Source: Albidovulum sediminicola (GTDB taxonomy: Bacteria > Pseudomonadota > Alphaproteobacteria > Rhodobacterales > Rhodobacteraceae). Taken from it: 64,000 bases of DNA. This document shows positions 50,290 through 62,323 of the stretch, piece after piece. A model generated the notes under the pieces. It worked only from the letters and a program-made list of their open reading frames with translations. It ran no database searches and was not told the origin of the DNA. The stretch covers positions 116,560-180,559 of the forward strand of contig NZ_JAOWLA010000009.1 of NCBI RefSeq assembly GCF_025751575.1, read 5' to 3'. Each line of letters begins with the position of its first letter. Positions within the stretch are counted from its first letter, which is position 1. The position numbers and the translations under genes are program-made.

Positions 50290-51321
50290 TCAGATCGGCA
50301 TGAGCGCCCAGTAATCGAGATCCAGCAGCACTTCGGGCAGGTATTTCCCGGCCTCGTCCTTCAGCGCGAAGGGCGCCGCGCCATCCTTGACGGCGACCAG
50401 CCGCAGCCGGAGCGCGCCTACCCCGGGGGCCCCGGTTTCGGCCTTGTCCAACACCTCCGACCAGGCGCGCACGGTGTCACCAGCGAAGCAGGGATTGGCA
50501 TGCGCGCCCGCGTTCAGCGCCACGATCATCTGGGCATTCGCAAGCCCGTTGAAGCTCAGCGCGCGCGCGAGCGAGATGACATGGCCGCCATAGATCAGCC
50601 GCTTGCCGTCCGGACGCTGGGTGCGGTCGAAATGAACCTTGGCGGTGTTCTGCCAAAGGCGCGTGGCCAGCATGTGTTCCGCCTCTTCGACGGTGACGCC
50701 ATCGACATGGTCGATCCGCTCGCCGACCGCGTAGTCGCCCCAGCGATGCGCCTCCCCCACGAGGGTAGTGTCGTAGCGGGTGAAATCGAGCCCTTCGGGT
50801 AGCACGATCGCATCCGCAGGCACCGACTTCTTCAGATCCGGGACAACGGCTTCCGGCGCCGGGGCTTCAGGGTCACGTTTGCGCACCATGACCCAGCGCA
50901 CGTATTCCAGCACCGCCTCGCCATGCTGGTTAAGCCCGCGGGTCCGGACATAGACGACGCCAGAGGTGCCGTTGGAATTCTGCTTGAGTCCGATCACAGT
51001 GCTTTCGGACCGGATCGTGTCACCCGGCCAGACCGGCTTCAGCCAGCGCCCTTCGGCATAGCCAAGGTTCGCGATCGCATTCAGCGAGATATCGGGGACC
51101 GTCTTGCCGAAGACGGTGTGAAAGGCGATCAGGTCGTCAAGCGGGGCGGCGGGCAGCCCGCAGGCACGGGCGAATTCGTCGGACGAATGCAGCGCGTGGC
51201 GGGCCGGATAAAGCGCGTGATACAGGGCGCGCTCGCCCCCCGACACCGTGCGCGGCACCGCGTGCACGATCACCTCGCCCAGGCTGTAGTCCTCGAAAAA
51301 CCTGCCCGGATTGGTCTTCAT
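50290..51321 (-). CDS. mch: Mesaconyl-CoA hydratase (MaoC family)
   Basis: 343-residue double hot-dog fold hydratase that converts mesaconyl-CoA to beta-methylmalyl-CoA in the ethylmalonyl-CoA pathway. The start GRFFEDYSLGEVIVHAVPRTVSGGE and the second-half HAVGER-like YAVGERIDHVDGVTVEEAEHMLATRLWQNTAKVHFD match the Mch subfamily, and the length equals that recalled for R. sphaeroides Mch. ATG 51321 follows GAGGGA. It is upstream of sdhC on the same strand and its stop is 252 bases from the sdhC start. Confidence 0.92.
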   Translation of the reverse strand: MKTNPGRFFEDYSLGEVIVHAVPRTVSGGERALYHALYPARHALHSSDEFARACGLPAAPLDDLIAFHTVFGKTVPDISLNAIANLGYAEGRWLKPVWPGDTIRSESTVIGLKQNSNGTSGVVYVRTRGLNQHGEAVLEYVRWVMVRKRDPEAPAPEAVVPDLKKSVPADAIVLPEGLDFTRYDTTLVGEAHRWGDYAVGERIDHVDGVTVEEAEHMLATRLWQNTAKVHFDRTQRPDGKRLIYGGHVISLARALSFNGLANAQMIVALNAGAHANPCFAGDTVRAWSEVLDKAETGAPGVGALRLRLVAVKDGAAPFALKDEAGKYLPEVLLDLDYWALMPI

Positions 51322-51343
51322 TCCCTCGTCCCCTTGTTCTCGA

Positions 51344-51898
51344 TCAGCCATAGGTCCCCACGAAGGGGTTGTGGCCCAGCCAGATGTGAATTCCCGCGAT
51401 CAGCGCATAAAGAACGAGCGTCACGCCCAGATTGATCGCATCGCCCCGTGGGCTACCCGGCGCCGGCCGCTGCCATCTCTCCTGGGCGTTGATCAACAAC
51501 ATCGCCGCGATAGCCCAGACGCCAAGGCTGCCGAACAGCATGACAGAGGCCAGGTCGCCATTGACCAGCAGATGCGCAACCGCCCAAAGCACGACGCCAG
51601 ACAGCATCGGATGCCGGATCCGCGCGCTGAGTACGCCGCGCGAATGCCCGACCCCCATCAGATAAAGCGAGATCAGCATCAGCAGGTTGTTCAGATGACC
51701 CATTCCCGGGAGCGGGGTGTAGAGCGCCTCGGCCTCCGCCCCGCGATAGCCGATGACCATCAGCGCGATCGCCGCCAGCGAAAGGACAGTGACAAAAAGC
51801 TTGCCGGCCGCGCCCATCCGCGCCCGCAGGCCCGGCATCAGACGTTTGAACAGATGGGAAAAAACCCACAGAACGAGTCCAAGGATCAGAATGTCCAT
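51344..51898 (-). CDS. NnrU-family membrane protein
   Basis: 184-residue membrane protein with about six helices, including the NnrU feature GVGHSRGVLSARIRHPMLSGVVLWAVAHLLVNGD. NnrU proteins were first linked to denitrification and are related to isoprenylcysteine methyltransferase-like folds; their role is uncertain. GGGAG precedes the ATG at 8 bases. It lies between mcl2 and mch on the same strand, 22 bases from mch. Confidence 0.88.
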   Translation of the reverse strand: MDILILGLVLWVFSHLFKRLMPGLRARMGAAGKLFVTVLSLAAIALMVIGYRGAEAEALYTPLPGMGHLNNLLMLISLYLMGVGHSRGVLSARIRHPMLSGVVLWAVAHLLVNGDLASVMLFGSLGVWAIAAMLLINAQERWQRPAPGSPRGDAINLGVTLVLYALIAGIHIWLGHNPFVGTYG

Positions 51899-51933
51899 GC
51901 CGAATCTCCCACTGGCCGGGGCGGAGCCTGCGC

Positions 51934-52800
51934 CTAACTGGCAGCCGCCGCAATCGCCTCGGCCCGCGTGAGGAGTTCACGCGCGGTGGCAACATGCAGG
52001 TTCTCCACGATCCGGCCATCGACGACGGCAACGCCTTGCCCGGCGCTCGTCGCCTCCTCGAAGGCGGAGATCTGGCGGCGCGCCAGTTCGATTTCGGTTT
52101 CGGAAGGGGCGAAGGCGGTGTTGGCGACCTCGATCTGGGCGGGGTGGATCAGCGTCTTGCCATCGAAGCCCATGTCGCGGCCCTGCGCACATTCGCGCGC
52201 GAGGCCCTCCGCGTCCCGGAAGGCGTTGAAGACGCCGTCGATAATGGCAAGCCCGTGGGCCCGCGCCGCGAGCAGGCATAATTGCAGCGCAGTCAGCAGC
52301 TCGGCCCGTCCGGGACCGACACGCGCCGAAAGCTCCTTGGCGAGGTCATTGGTGCCCATGACCATGCCTTCCAGGTGCGGATGCGCCGCGATCGCCGCGG
52401 CGTTGAGAACACCGGCCGGCGTTTCCAACATCGCCCAGAGCGGAAGGTCGGGCACCAGGGCCGCGACCGCGTCCAGATCGGCCGGAGAGGCGACTTTCGG
52501 AACCAGGATCGCGTCCGCAGTGGAACCGGCGAAGGCGGCAGCGTCCGCTCGCCCCCAGGGGCTATCGAGGCCGTTGATGCGAACGATCCGCATCCGGGCT
52601 CCGTATCCGCCCTCGGCCAGCTTGCGCGCCAGGAGCGTCCGCGCGTTTTCTTTCTCATCCACCGCCACGGCATCTTCCAGATCGAAGATGATCGCGTCGG
52701 CCGGCAGGTCTCGGGCCTTCTCCAATGCGCGTTCCCGCGCCCCGGGAATGTAAAGGACGGAGCGCAGCGGCCGGCCACGCGGATCGCTCGATCTAGCCAT
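51934..52800 (-). CDS. mcl2: (S)-malyl-CoA thioesterase (Mcl2-type CitE-like lyase family)
   Basis: 288-residue HpcH/HpaI-CitE fold enzyme. SVLYIPGARERALEKARDLPADAIIFDLEDAVA carries the CoA-binding start and the metal-site Asp/Glu; AMLETPAGVLNAAAIA and MVMGTNDLAKEL supply the remaining metal-site region. It is about 30 residues shorter than Mcl1, as expected for Mcl2, which hydrolyses (S)-malyl-CoA to malate. GGAGGTGA ends 4 bases before the ATG. It starts a minus-strand series mcl2-nnrU-mch that leads into sdh. Confidence 0.88.
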   Translation of the reverse strand: MARSSDPRGRPLRSVLYIPGARERALEKARDLPADAIIFDLEDAVAVDEKENARTLLARKLAEGGYGARMRIVRINGLDSPWGRADAAAFAGSTADAILVPKVASPADLDAVAALVPDLPLWAMLETPAGVLNAAAIAAHPHLEGMVMGTNDLAKELSARVGPGRAELLTALQLCLLAARAHGLAIIDGVFNAFRDAEGLARECAQGRDMGFDGKTLIHPAQIEVANTAFAPSETEIELARRQISAFEEATSAGQGVAVVDGRIVENLHVATARELLTRAEAIAAAAS

Positions 52801-53077
52801 GATGTCACCTCCGCAAGAATCTTGCGTCAGGGATGCCGATTTTGCCACATTCTTCAACCCCAGAAATGCCGCAGCGCAGAAATTTTTTGCCATTCGGCAG
52901 CGTTCGGCGGGTTTACGCGGCCTTTTCGGGCTCCCGCGCAGGGTGCGCGCGCCCCGGGGTGCCATCGGCGCCCCTTCACACGAAAGCAAGCGTGACCCAC
53001 ATGGAACGCCAGTTCTCCGCCCTGCTCCTCGGCTTCGGCATCCTCATTCTGCTCGCTGCAAACCTGCGCGCGGCACC

Positions 53078-54929
<1,852 letters not shown>

Positions 54930-54936
54930 GACCGCT

Positions 54937-54964
54937 CGGCCGGGCGCGTTCCAGCGCCCGGCCG
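54937..54964 (+). terminator. Rho-independent terminator of mdh
   Basis: Perfect 11-bp stem CGGCCGGGCGC/GCGCCCGGCCG with a 6-base loop, followed by TCTTTC. It ends mdh transcription, so sucC needs its own promoter in 54965-55206. Confidence 0.9.
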
Positions 54965-55067
54965 TCTTTCGCGGTGCCGCGATGCACCGCCATCGGGCAT
55001 CGCCCCTCTCTCCGAAACATCAGCGAATCCGGGGCTTCGGGCCGTAAATCGCCACGCCCCAGTCGCA

Positions 55068-55098
55068 TGTGATCACACCCGGAAATGCTGTGATCACA
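55068..55098 (+). promoter_or_regulatory. Double TGTGATCACA palindrome upstream of sucC
   Basis: Two identical copies of TGTGATCACA at 55068-55077 and 55089-55098, 21 bp apart, with CCCGGAAATGC between and AAAT after. It matches the unit before sdhC in spacing, spacer core and orientation. A possible -35, TTGACA, lies downstream at 55146-55151. The position upstream of the promoter suggests activation or a repression loop; the protein is unknown. Confidence 0.8.
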
Positions 55099-55206
55099 AA
55101 TTTCACTTATTTTGCCGGTTCTGGGTCAATCCCGCATTTATCATTTTGACAGCGCCTGTGCCTGTGCCATGAGCAAGTTCAAACCGCACCAGCACGGGAC
55201 AGTCTC

Positions 55207-56400
<1,194 letters not shown>

Positions 56401-56404
56401 GAAA

Positions 56405-57289
56405 ATGGCAGTCCTCGTCAACGAAAACACCCGCGTGATCTGCCAGGGCTTCACCGGCTCTCAGGGCACTTTCCACTCCGAACAGGCCATTGCCTACGGG
56501 ACCAAGATGGTCGGCGGCGTGACGCCCGGCAAGGGCGGGACCGAGCATCTGGGCCTGCCGGTCTTCAACTCGGTCCACGAGGCCCGGGCGATGACCCAGG
56601 CCAATGCCACCGCGATCTATGTGCCGCCCCCCTTCGCGGCGGATTCGATCCTTGAGGCGATCGACGCCGAGATGGAGCTGATCGTGTGCATCACCGAGGG
56701 GATCCCGGTCCTCGACATGATGAAGGTCAAGCGCGCACTTCAGGGCTCGAAGTCGCGGCTGGTCGGCCCGAACTGCCCCGGCGTGATCACGCCCGGCGCC
56801 TGCAAGATCGGCATCATGCCCGGCCACATCCACCAGCGCGGCTCGGTTGGCGTGGTGTCGCGTTCGGGCACGCTGACCTACGAGGCGGTCAAGCAGACGA
56901 CCGACGTCGGCCTTGGCCAGTCCACCTGCGTCGGCATCGGCGGCGACCCGATCAAGGGGACCGAGCATATCGACGTGCTCGAATGGTTCCTGGCCGATGA
57001 CGAAACCCAGTCGATCATCATGATCGGCGAGATCGGCGGCAGCGCCGAGGAAGAGGCCGCCCAGTTCCTGAAGGACGAGGCCAAGCGCGGCCGCAAGAAG
57101 CCGGTCGCGGGCTTCATCGCCGGGCGCACCGCGCCGAAGGGCCGCCGCATGGGCCACGCGGGCGCGATCGTCGCTGGCGGCAAGGGTGACGCGGAATCGA
57201 AGATCGAAGCGATGAAATCCGCCGGCATCATCGTCGCCGACAGCCCCGCCGGGCTGGGCGAAGCGGTCCTGACCGCGATTGGTAAGTGA
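56405..57289 (+). CDS. sucD: Succinyl-CoA synthetase alpha subunit
   Basis: 294-residue subunit carrying the phospho-His. It starts [28 protein letters not shown] (CoA-binding), and the active-site His is in [11 protein letters not shown]. It forms the heterodimer with SucC and makes ATP or GTP from succinyl-CoA. A hairpin follows directly before sucA. Confidence 0.97.
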   Translation: MAVLVNENTRVICQGFTGSQGTFHSEQAIAYGTKMVGGVTPGKGGTEHLGLPVFNSVHEARAMTQANATAIYVPPPFAADSILEAIDAEMELIVCITEGIPVLDMMKVKRALQGSKSRLVGPNCPGVITPGACKIGIMPGHIHQRGSVGVVSRSGTLTYEAVKQTTDVGLGQSTCVGIGGDPIKGTEHIDVLEWFLADDETQSIIMIGEIGGSAEEEAAQFLKDEAKRGRKKPVAGFIAGRTAPKGRRMGHAGAIVAGGKGDAESKIEAMKSAGIIVADSPAGLGEAVLTAIGK

Positions 57290-57294
57290 CGCTC

Positions 57295-57319
57295 CGGGGC
57301 GGGAATGAAACCCGCCCCG
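57295..57319 (+). terminator. Intraoperonic hairpin between sucD and sucA
   Basis: Perfect 9-bp stem CGGGGCGGG/CCCGCCCCG with a 7-base loop, followed by TTTCCCTCCCC. The T-run is short, so partial termination or mRNA 3'-end protection is more likely than a full stop. It would allow different levels of SucCD and the oxoglutarate dehydrogenase subunits. Confidence 0.65.
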
Positions 57320-57341
57320 TTTCCCTCCCCGAGGTGATCCC

Positions 57342-60302
57342 ATGACCGACCATCCCCAGAACGACCAGTTCCATGCCTCGTCCTTCCTGCAGGGGGCGAA
57401 CGCCGAATATGTCGAACAGCTTTATGCCCGCTTTGCCAATGATCCCGGCTCCGTCGATGCGACTTGGTCGGCTTTCTTCCGATCGCTGGGCGATGCGGAA
57501 AACGATGTGCGCAAGGAAGCGCGCGGCGCCTCCTGGGAACGGTCGGACTGGCCGCCGGTCCCGGCGGACGACCTGACCGCGGCGCTGACAGGGGAATGGC
57601 CGATCGCGGCCAAGGAGATGAAGGGCGCGGGCGACAAGATCCGCGCCAAGGCCGCGGAAGCGGGCGTCGCGCTTTCGGAAGAGCAGATCAAGCGCGCGGT
57701 CCTCGATTCGATCCGCGCGCTGATGATCATCCGCGCCTACCGCATCCGCGGCCACCTCGTGGCCGACCTCGACCCGCTCGGCATGCGCGCCGAGACGCCG
57801 CATCCCGAGCTTGATCCCAAGTCCTACGGCTTCACCGAAGCCGACATGGACCGCCCGATCTTCATCGACAACGTGCTGGGCCTGACCCACGCCTCGATGC
57901 GCCAGATCCTCGACATCGTCCGGCGCACCTACTGCGGCACCTTCGCGCTGCAGTACATGCATATCTCGGACCCCGAGCAAGCCGGTTGGCTGAAGGAGCG
58001 GATCGAGGGCTACGGCAAGGAGATCTCCTTCACCCGCGAGGGGCGGCGCGCCATCCTGAACAAGCTGGTCGAGGCCGAGGGCTTCGAAAAGTTCCTGCAC
58101 GTCAAGTACATGGGCACCAAGCGCTTCGGCCTTGACGGCGGCGAGGCTCTGATCCCCGCGATGGAACAGATCATCAAGCGTGGCGGCAGCCTGGGCGTCA
58201 GCGAGATCGTCATCGGCATGCCCCACCGCGGCCGCCTGTCGGTGCTGGCCAACGTGATGGCCAAGCCCTACCGCGCGATCTTCAACGAATTCCAGGGCGG
58301 CAGCTTCAAGCCCGAGGACGTGGATGGGTCGGGTGACGTGAAGTATCACCTCGGCGCCTCGTCCGACCGGACCTTCGACGGCAACACCGTTCACCTGTCG
58401 CTGACGGCAAACCCCAGCCACCTGGAGGCCGTGAACCCCGTGGTCCTCGGCAAGGTCCGCGCCAAGCAGGACCAGTTGAACGATCCGGAGCGCCGCGCGG
58501 TGCTGCCGATCCTTCTGCATGGCGACGCGGCCTTTGCCGGCCAGGGCGTCGTCGCGGAATGCTTCGGCCTTTCGGGCCTGCGCGGTCATCGCACGGGCGG
58601 AACGATGCATATCGTCGTCAACAACCAGATCGGCTTCACCACCGCGCCGCACTTCTCGCGCTCGTCCCCCTATCCGACGGACATCGCGCTCATGGTCGAG
58701 GCGCCGATCTTCCACGTCAACGGTGACGATCCGGAAGCCGTCGTCCACGCCGCCAAGGTCGCGACCGAGTTCCGCCAGAAATTCGGTAAGGACGTGGTCA
58801 TCGACATGTTCTGCTACCGCCGCTTCGGTCACAACGAAGGCGACGAGCCGATGTTCACCAACCCGGCGATGTACAAGACCATCAAGACCCACAAGACCAC
58901 GCTTCAGATCTATACCGAGCGTCTGGTCAAGGATGGCCTGATCCCGGAAGGCGAGATCGAGGACATGAAGGCCGCGTTCCAGGCGCAGCTGAACGAGGAA
59001 TTCGATATCGGCAAGAACTTCAAGCCGAACAAGGCCGACTGGCTCGATGGCCGCTGGGCGCATCTGGACCGCGAAGGCGCGGAATACAGCCCCGGCAAGA
59101 CCGCCATCACCAAGAAGCGCCTGTCCGAGATCGGCAACGCGCTGACCCGCGTGCCCGACGGCTTCGATATCCACAAGACCGTCACCCGGCAACTGGACGC
59201 CAAGGCCCAGATGTTCAAGACCGGCCAGGGCTTCGACTGGGCCACGGCGGAGGCGATCGCCTTCGGCTCACTCCTGACCGAGGGGTTCCCCGTGCGCCTG
59301 GCGGGCCAGGACTGCACCCGCGGGACGTTCAGCCAGCGCCATTCAGCCTTTGTCGATCAGACCACGGAAGAGCGCCACTATCCGCTCAACCACATCCGGG
59401 CGGGCCAATCGCGGTATGAGGTCATCGACTCGATGCTCTCGGAATACGCGGTGCTGGGGTTCGAGTACGGCTACTCGCTGGCAGAACCCAACGCGCTGGT
59501 GATGTGGGAGGCGCAGTTCGGCGACTTCGCCAACGGCGCGCAGATCATGTTCGACCAGTTCATCTGCTCGGGCGAATCCAAGTGGCTCAGGATGTCGGGC
59601 CTTGTCTGCCTGCTGCCGCACGGGTTCGAGGGCCAGGGTCCGGAACATTCCTCCGGCCGGGTGGAGCGCTTCCTGCAGATGTGCGCGCAGGACAACTGGA
59701 TCATCGCGAACTGCTCGACGCCCGCGAACTACTTCCACATCCTGCGCCGCCAGATTCACCGGTCCTTCCGCAAGCCGCTGATCCTGATGACGCCGAAGTC
59801 GCTCCTGCGTCACCCGCTCTGCATCTCGAACGCGGAGGATTTCACCACCGGCTCCACCTTCCACCGGGTGCTCTGGGACGACGCGCAGAAGGGCCATTCG
59901 GACACCAAGCTGGTCGCCGACAAGAAGATCCGCCGCGTCGTGATCTGCTCTGGCAAGGTCTACTTCGATCTTCTGGCCGAGCGCGACAAACGCGGGCTGG
60001 ACGATGTCTACCTGCTGCGCCTGGAACAATTCTACCCGTTCCCGGCCCAGTCGCTGACGCAGGAACTGACGCGCTTCAAGGGCGCGGAGGTCATGTGGTG
60101 CCAGGAAGAGCCGAAAAACCAGGGCGGCTGGTTCTTCATCGAACCCAACCTCGAATGGGTGCTCGACCGGATCGGCGCCAAGCACAAACGCGCGCGCTAT
60201 GTTGGCCGCACGGCCTCTGCCTCTCCGGCGACGGGCCTTGCCTCGCGGCACAAGGCCGAACAGGACGCGCTTGTCGATGAAGCGCTGACGGTGGGGGGCT
60301 GA
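57342..60302 (+). CDS. sucA: 2-Oxoglutarate dehydrogenase E1 component
   Basis: 986-residue ThDP-dependent decarboxylase of the OGDH complex. The N-terminal [28 protein letters not shown] binds E2; the catalytic core contains [15 protein letters not shown] and the ThDP/Mg region [14 protein letters not shown] with NNQIGFTT. The C-terminal transketolase-like parts follow, including [13 protein letters not shown]. Length is normal. The stop is followed after 2 bases by sucB, so E1 and E2 are translated together. Confidence 0.97.
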   Translation: MTDHPQNDQFHASSFLQGANAEYVEQLYARFANDPGSVDATWSAFFRSLGDAENDVRKEARGASWERSDWPPVPADDLTAALTGEWPIAAKEMKGAGDKIRAKAAEAGVALSEEQIKRAVLDSIRALMIIRAYRIRGHLVADLDPLGMRAETPHPELDPKSYGFTEADMDRPIFIDNVLGLTHASMRQILDIVRRTYCGTFALQYMHISDPEQAGWLKERIEGYGKEISFTREGRRAILNKLVEAEGFEKFLHVKYMGTKRFGLDGGEALIPAMEQIIKRGGSLGVSEIVIGMPHRGRLSVLANVMAKPYRAIFNEFQGGSFKPEDVDGSGDVKYHLGASSDRTFDGNTVHLSLTANPSHLEAVNPVVLGKVRAKQDQLNDPERRAVLPILLHGDAAFAGQGVVAECFGLSGLRGHRTGGTMHIVVNNQIGFTTAPHFSRSSPYPTDIALMVEAPIFHVNGDDPEAVVHAAKVATEFRQKFGKDVVIDMFCYRRFGHNEGDEPMFTNPAMYKTIKTHKTTLQIYTERLVKDGLIPEGEIEDMKAAFQAQLNEEFDIGKNFKPNKADWLDGRWAHLDREGAEYSPGKTAITKKRLSEIGNALTRVPDGFDIHKTVTRQLDAKAQMFKTGQGFDWATAEAIAFGSLLTEGFPVRLAGQDCTRGTFSQRHSAFVDQTTEERHYPLNHIRAGQSRYEVIDSMLSEYAVLGFEYGYSLAEPNALVMWEAQFGDFANGAQIMFDQFICSGESKWLRMSGLVCLLPHGFEGQGPEHSSGRVERFLQMCAQDNWIIANCSTPANYFHILRRQIHRSFRKPLILMTPKSLLRHPLCISNAEDFTTGSTFHRVLWDDAQKGHSDTKLVADKKIRRVVICSGKVYFDLLAERDKRGLDDVYLLRLEQFYPFPAQSLTQELTRFKGAEVMWCQEEPKNQGGWFFIEPNLEWVLDRIGAKHKRARYVGRTASASPATGLASRHKAEQDALVDEALTVGG

Positions 60303-60304
60303 CG

Positions 60305-61834
60305 ATGCCGACCGAAGTACGCGTCCCGACGCTGGGCGAGAGCGTCTCCGAGGCGACCGTCGCGACCTGGTTCAAGAAGCCGGGCGACCTGGTCGCCGTG
60401 GATGAAATGCTTTGTGAGCTGGAAACCGACAAGGTGACGGTGGAGGTCCCCTCCCCTGTCGCCGGACGGCTCGCGGAAATCGTCGCGCCCGAAGGCACGA
60501 CCGTGGGCGTCAGCGCCCTGCTCGCACAGATCGCCGAGGGGGCCGAGGCTGCCCCGGCTCAACCGATCCAACAACCGGCGCCCAAGCCTGCGCCGAAAGC
60601 CGAAGAGGGCAAGATGACCGACGTGATGGTGCCGACGCTGGGCGAAAGCGTTACCGAGGCAACCGTATCCACCTGGTTCAAGAAGGTGGGCGACAGCGTA
60701 GCGGTGGACGAGATGCTCTGCGAGCTGGAAACCGACAAGGTCTCGGTCGAGGTGCCCTCGCCGGTGGCAGGGGTCCTGGCGGAAATTCTGGCGCCCGAGG
60801 GCACGACCGTCGACGCCAAGGCGCGTCTGGCCGTGGTTGCCGAAGGCGCCTCCGCCGGGGCTGCGGCCCCCGCCGCTGCGGCAGCCGCACCTGCTGCAGC
60901 CGCAGCCGCCCCTGCGGCGCGCGCGGATGTGGAGGACGCCCCCGCCGCCAAGAAGGCCATGGCTGAAGCCGGCCTCTCGCCCTCCGACGTGACCGGCACC
61001 GGCAAGGACGGCCGGATCATGAAGGAAGACGTTGCCCGCGCCGTTGCGGGCCGGGCCGAGGCCGCGCCCGCCGTCGCCTCTGCCGTGCCCGCCCCGGCTG
61101 CCGCGCCCCGCGCGCCGGTCCCCGCCAGCGATGCCGCACGCGAGGAGCGGGTTAAGATGACGCGCCTGCGCGCCACCATCGCCCGCCGCCTGAAGGACGC
61201 GCAGAACACCGCCGCGATGCTCACGACCTACAACGAGGTCGACATGTCCGGCATCATGGAACTGCGCAACGCCTACAAGGACCAGTTCGAGAAGAAGCAC
61301 GGCGTCAAGATGGGCTTCATGTCCTTCTTCGTGAAAGCCTGCTGCCATGCCCTGAAAGAAGTGCCCGAGGTCAATGCCGAGATCGACGGCGGCGACATCG
61401 TCTACAAGAACTACGTCCACATGGGCGTGGCGGTAGGCACGCCCACCGGCCTTGTCGTGCCGGTGGTGCGCGATGCCGACCAGATGGGCTTTGCCGCGAT
61501 CGAGAAGAAGATCGGGGAACTGGGCCTGCGCGCCCGTGACGGCAAGCTCAGCATGGCCGAGATGCAGGGCGGCTCCTTCACGATCTCGAACGGCGGCGTC
61601 TACGGTTCGCTCATGTCCTCGCCGATCCTGAACCCGCCGCAGTCGGGCATCCTCGGCATGCACAAGATCCAGGATCGTCCGGTCGTTGTGAACGGGCAGA
61701 TCGTCATCCGCCCGATGATGTATCTGGCGCTCAGCTATGACCACCGGATCGTCGACGGCAAGGGCGCGGTGACCTTCCTCGTCCGCGTCAAGGAAGCGCT
61801 GGAAGACCCCCGGCGGCTTCTGATGGATCTCTGA
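60305..61834 (+). CDS. sucB: Dihydrolipoyl succinyltransferase (OGDH E2) with two lipoyl domains
   Basis: 509-residue E2 core enzyme. It carries two lipoyl domains (about 1-78 and 104-180), each with the lipoylation motif ELETDKV, joined by Pro/Ala linkers; most bacterial SucB proteins have one. The E3/E1-binding domain is near 215-250 ([29 protein letters not shown]) and the catalytic domain ends with the active-site region [16 protein letters not shown] (His and Asp). Two lipoyl domains should widen the swinging-arm reach. Confidence 0.96.
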   Translation: MPTEVRVPTLGESVSEATVATWFKKPGDLVAVDEMLCELETDKVTVEVPSPVAGRLAEIVAPEGTTVGVSALLAQIAEGAEAAPAQPIQQPAPKPAPKAEEGKMTDVMVPTLGESVTEATVSTWFKKVGDSVAVDEMLCELETDKVSVEVPSPVAGVLAEILAPEGTTVDAKARLAVVAEGASAGAAAPAAAAAAPAAAAAAPAARADVEDAPAAKKAMAEAGLSPSDVTGTGKDGRIMKEDVARAVAGRAEAAPAVASAVPAPAAAPRAPVPASDAAREERVKMTRLRATIARRLKDAQNTAAMLTTYNEVDMSGIMELRNAYKDQFEKKHGVKMGFMSFFVKACCHALKEVPEVNAEIDGGDIVYKNYVHMGVAVGTPTGLVVPVVRDADQMGFAAIEKKIGELGLRARDGKLSMAEMQGGSFTISNGGVYGSLMSSPILNPPQSGILGMHKIQDRPVVVNGQIVIRPMMYLALSYDHRIVDGKGAVTFLVRVKEALEDPRRLLMDL

Positions 61835-61841
61835 TCGCAGA

Positions 61842-61884
61842 GGTTTTCCCCATCTGCCCATCACGGTGTAGGATGGGGAAAACC
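61842..61884 (+). other. Large perfect stem-loop downstream of sucB
   Basis: 13-bp perfect stem GGTTTTCCCCATC/GATGGGGAAAACC with a 17-base loop, starting 7 bases after the sucB stop. There is no T-run. A second hairpin follows immediately. The likely role is mRNA stability or processing between sucB and the MAPEG gene. Confidence 0.7.
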
Positions 61885-61885
61885 C

Positions 61886-61900
61886 GCCCCGAAACGGGGC
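61886..61900 (+). other. Second stem-loop downstream of sucB
   Basis: 6-bp stem GCCCCG/CGGGGC with an AAA loop, one base after the larger stem-loop and about 8 bases before the ribosome-binding site GGAGG of the MAPEG gene. Confidence 0.55.
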
Positions 61901-61920
61901 CGCATCCGGAGGTTTGACCC

Positions 61921-62316
61921 ATGTCCAACGAACTGACCATCCTTGCGCTTTACGGCCTTTTCGTCTGCCTTCTCGTGTTCCTGAAGGTCACAGGCGCCAT
62001 GGGCCAACTCGGCATCGGGTACCTGATGTCCGCGCGGGACGAGAAGCGCGAACTGAAGGGCATCACCGCGCGCCTCGACCGGGCGTTGGCGAACTCGACC
62101 ACCGCGATGATGCTCTTTGCCCCCGCGATCCTGGTCCTGGGCCAGCTGGGCGCGTTTTCGTCCTCGACGCTGGTGGCAGCGCAGATCTTCCTGATCGCGC
62201 GGGTGCTCTATGTCCCAGCCTATGCGCTGGGGCTGACAGGCCTGCGGACGGCCATCTGGCTTGCCGGTTTCGCCGCCACCATCGTCCTGTACCTGATCGC
62301 ACTCATGGCGGCCTGA
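61921..62316 (+). CDS. MAPEG-family membrane protein
   Basis: 131-residue four-helix membrane protein of the MAPEG superfamily (glutathione/eicosanoid metabolism type). RLDRALANSTTAMMLFAPAILVLGQLGAF and ARVLYVPAYALGLTGLRTAIW are the MAPEG blocks; the latter contains the R-x-L-Y-x-x-A-Y motif. The role in bacteria is mostly unknown. GGAGG lies 8 bases before the ATG. It sits between sucB and lpd and is followed after 7 bases by a glycosyltransferase. Confidence 0.87.
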   Translation: MSNELTILALYGLFVCLLVFLKVTGAMGQLGIGYLMSARDEKRELKGITARLDRALANSTTAMMLFAPAILVLGQLGAFSSSTLVAAQIFLIARVLYVPAYALGLTGLRTAIWLAGFAATIVLYLIALMAA

Positions 62317-62323
62317 CCCAAAG

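Noticed and set aside
53001..53077. Possible small membrane peptide starting MERQFSALLLGFGILILLAANL
   Set aside because: Hydrophobic and with an ATG, but it has no clear ribosome-binding site and continues antisense into the TSUP gene, so a real stop-to-start gene is not supported.
55068..55098. Interpretation of the TGTGATCACA pairs as CRP/FNR sites
   Set aside because: CRP/FNR sites need about 4-6 bases between the TGTGA/TTGAT and TCACA/ATCAA arms; here the arms are fused in each palindrome and no frame of the 31-bp unit gives TGTGA-N6-TCACA.
57228..59192. 654-residue minus-strand open frame opposite sucA
   Set aside because: Antisense of a certain gene with no recognisable domains.
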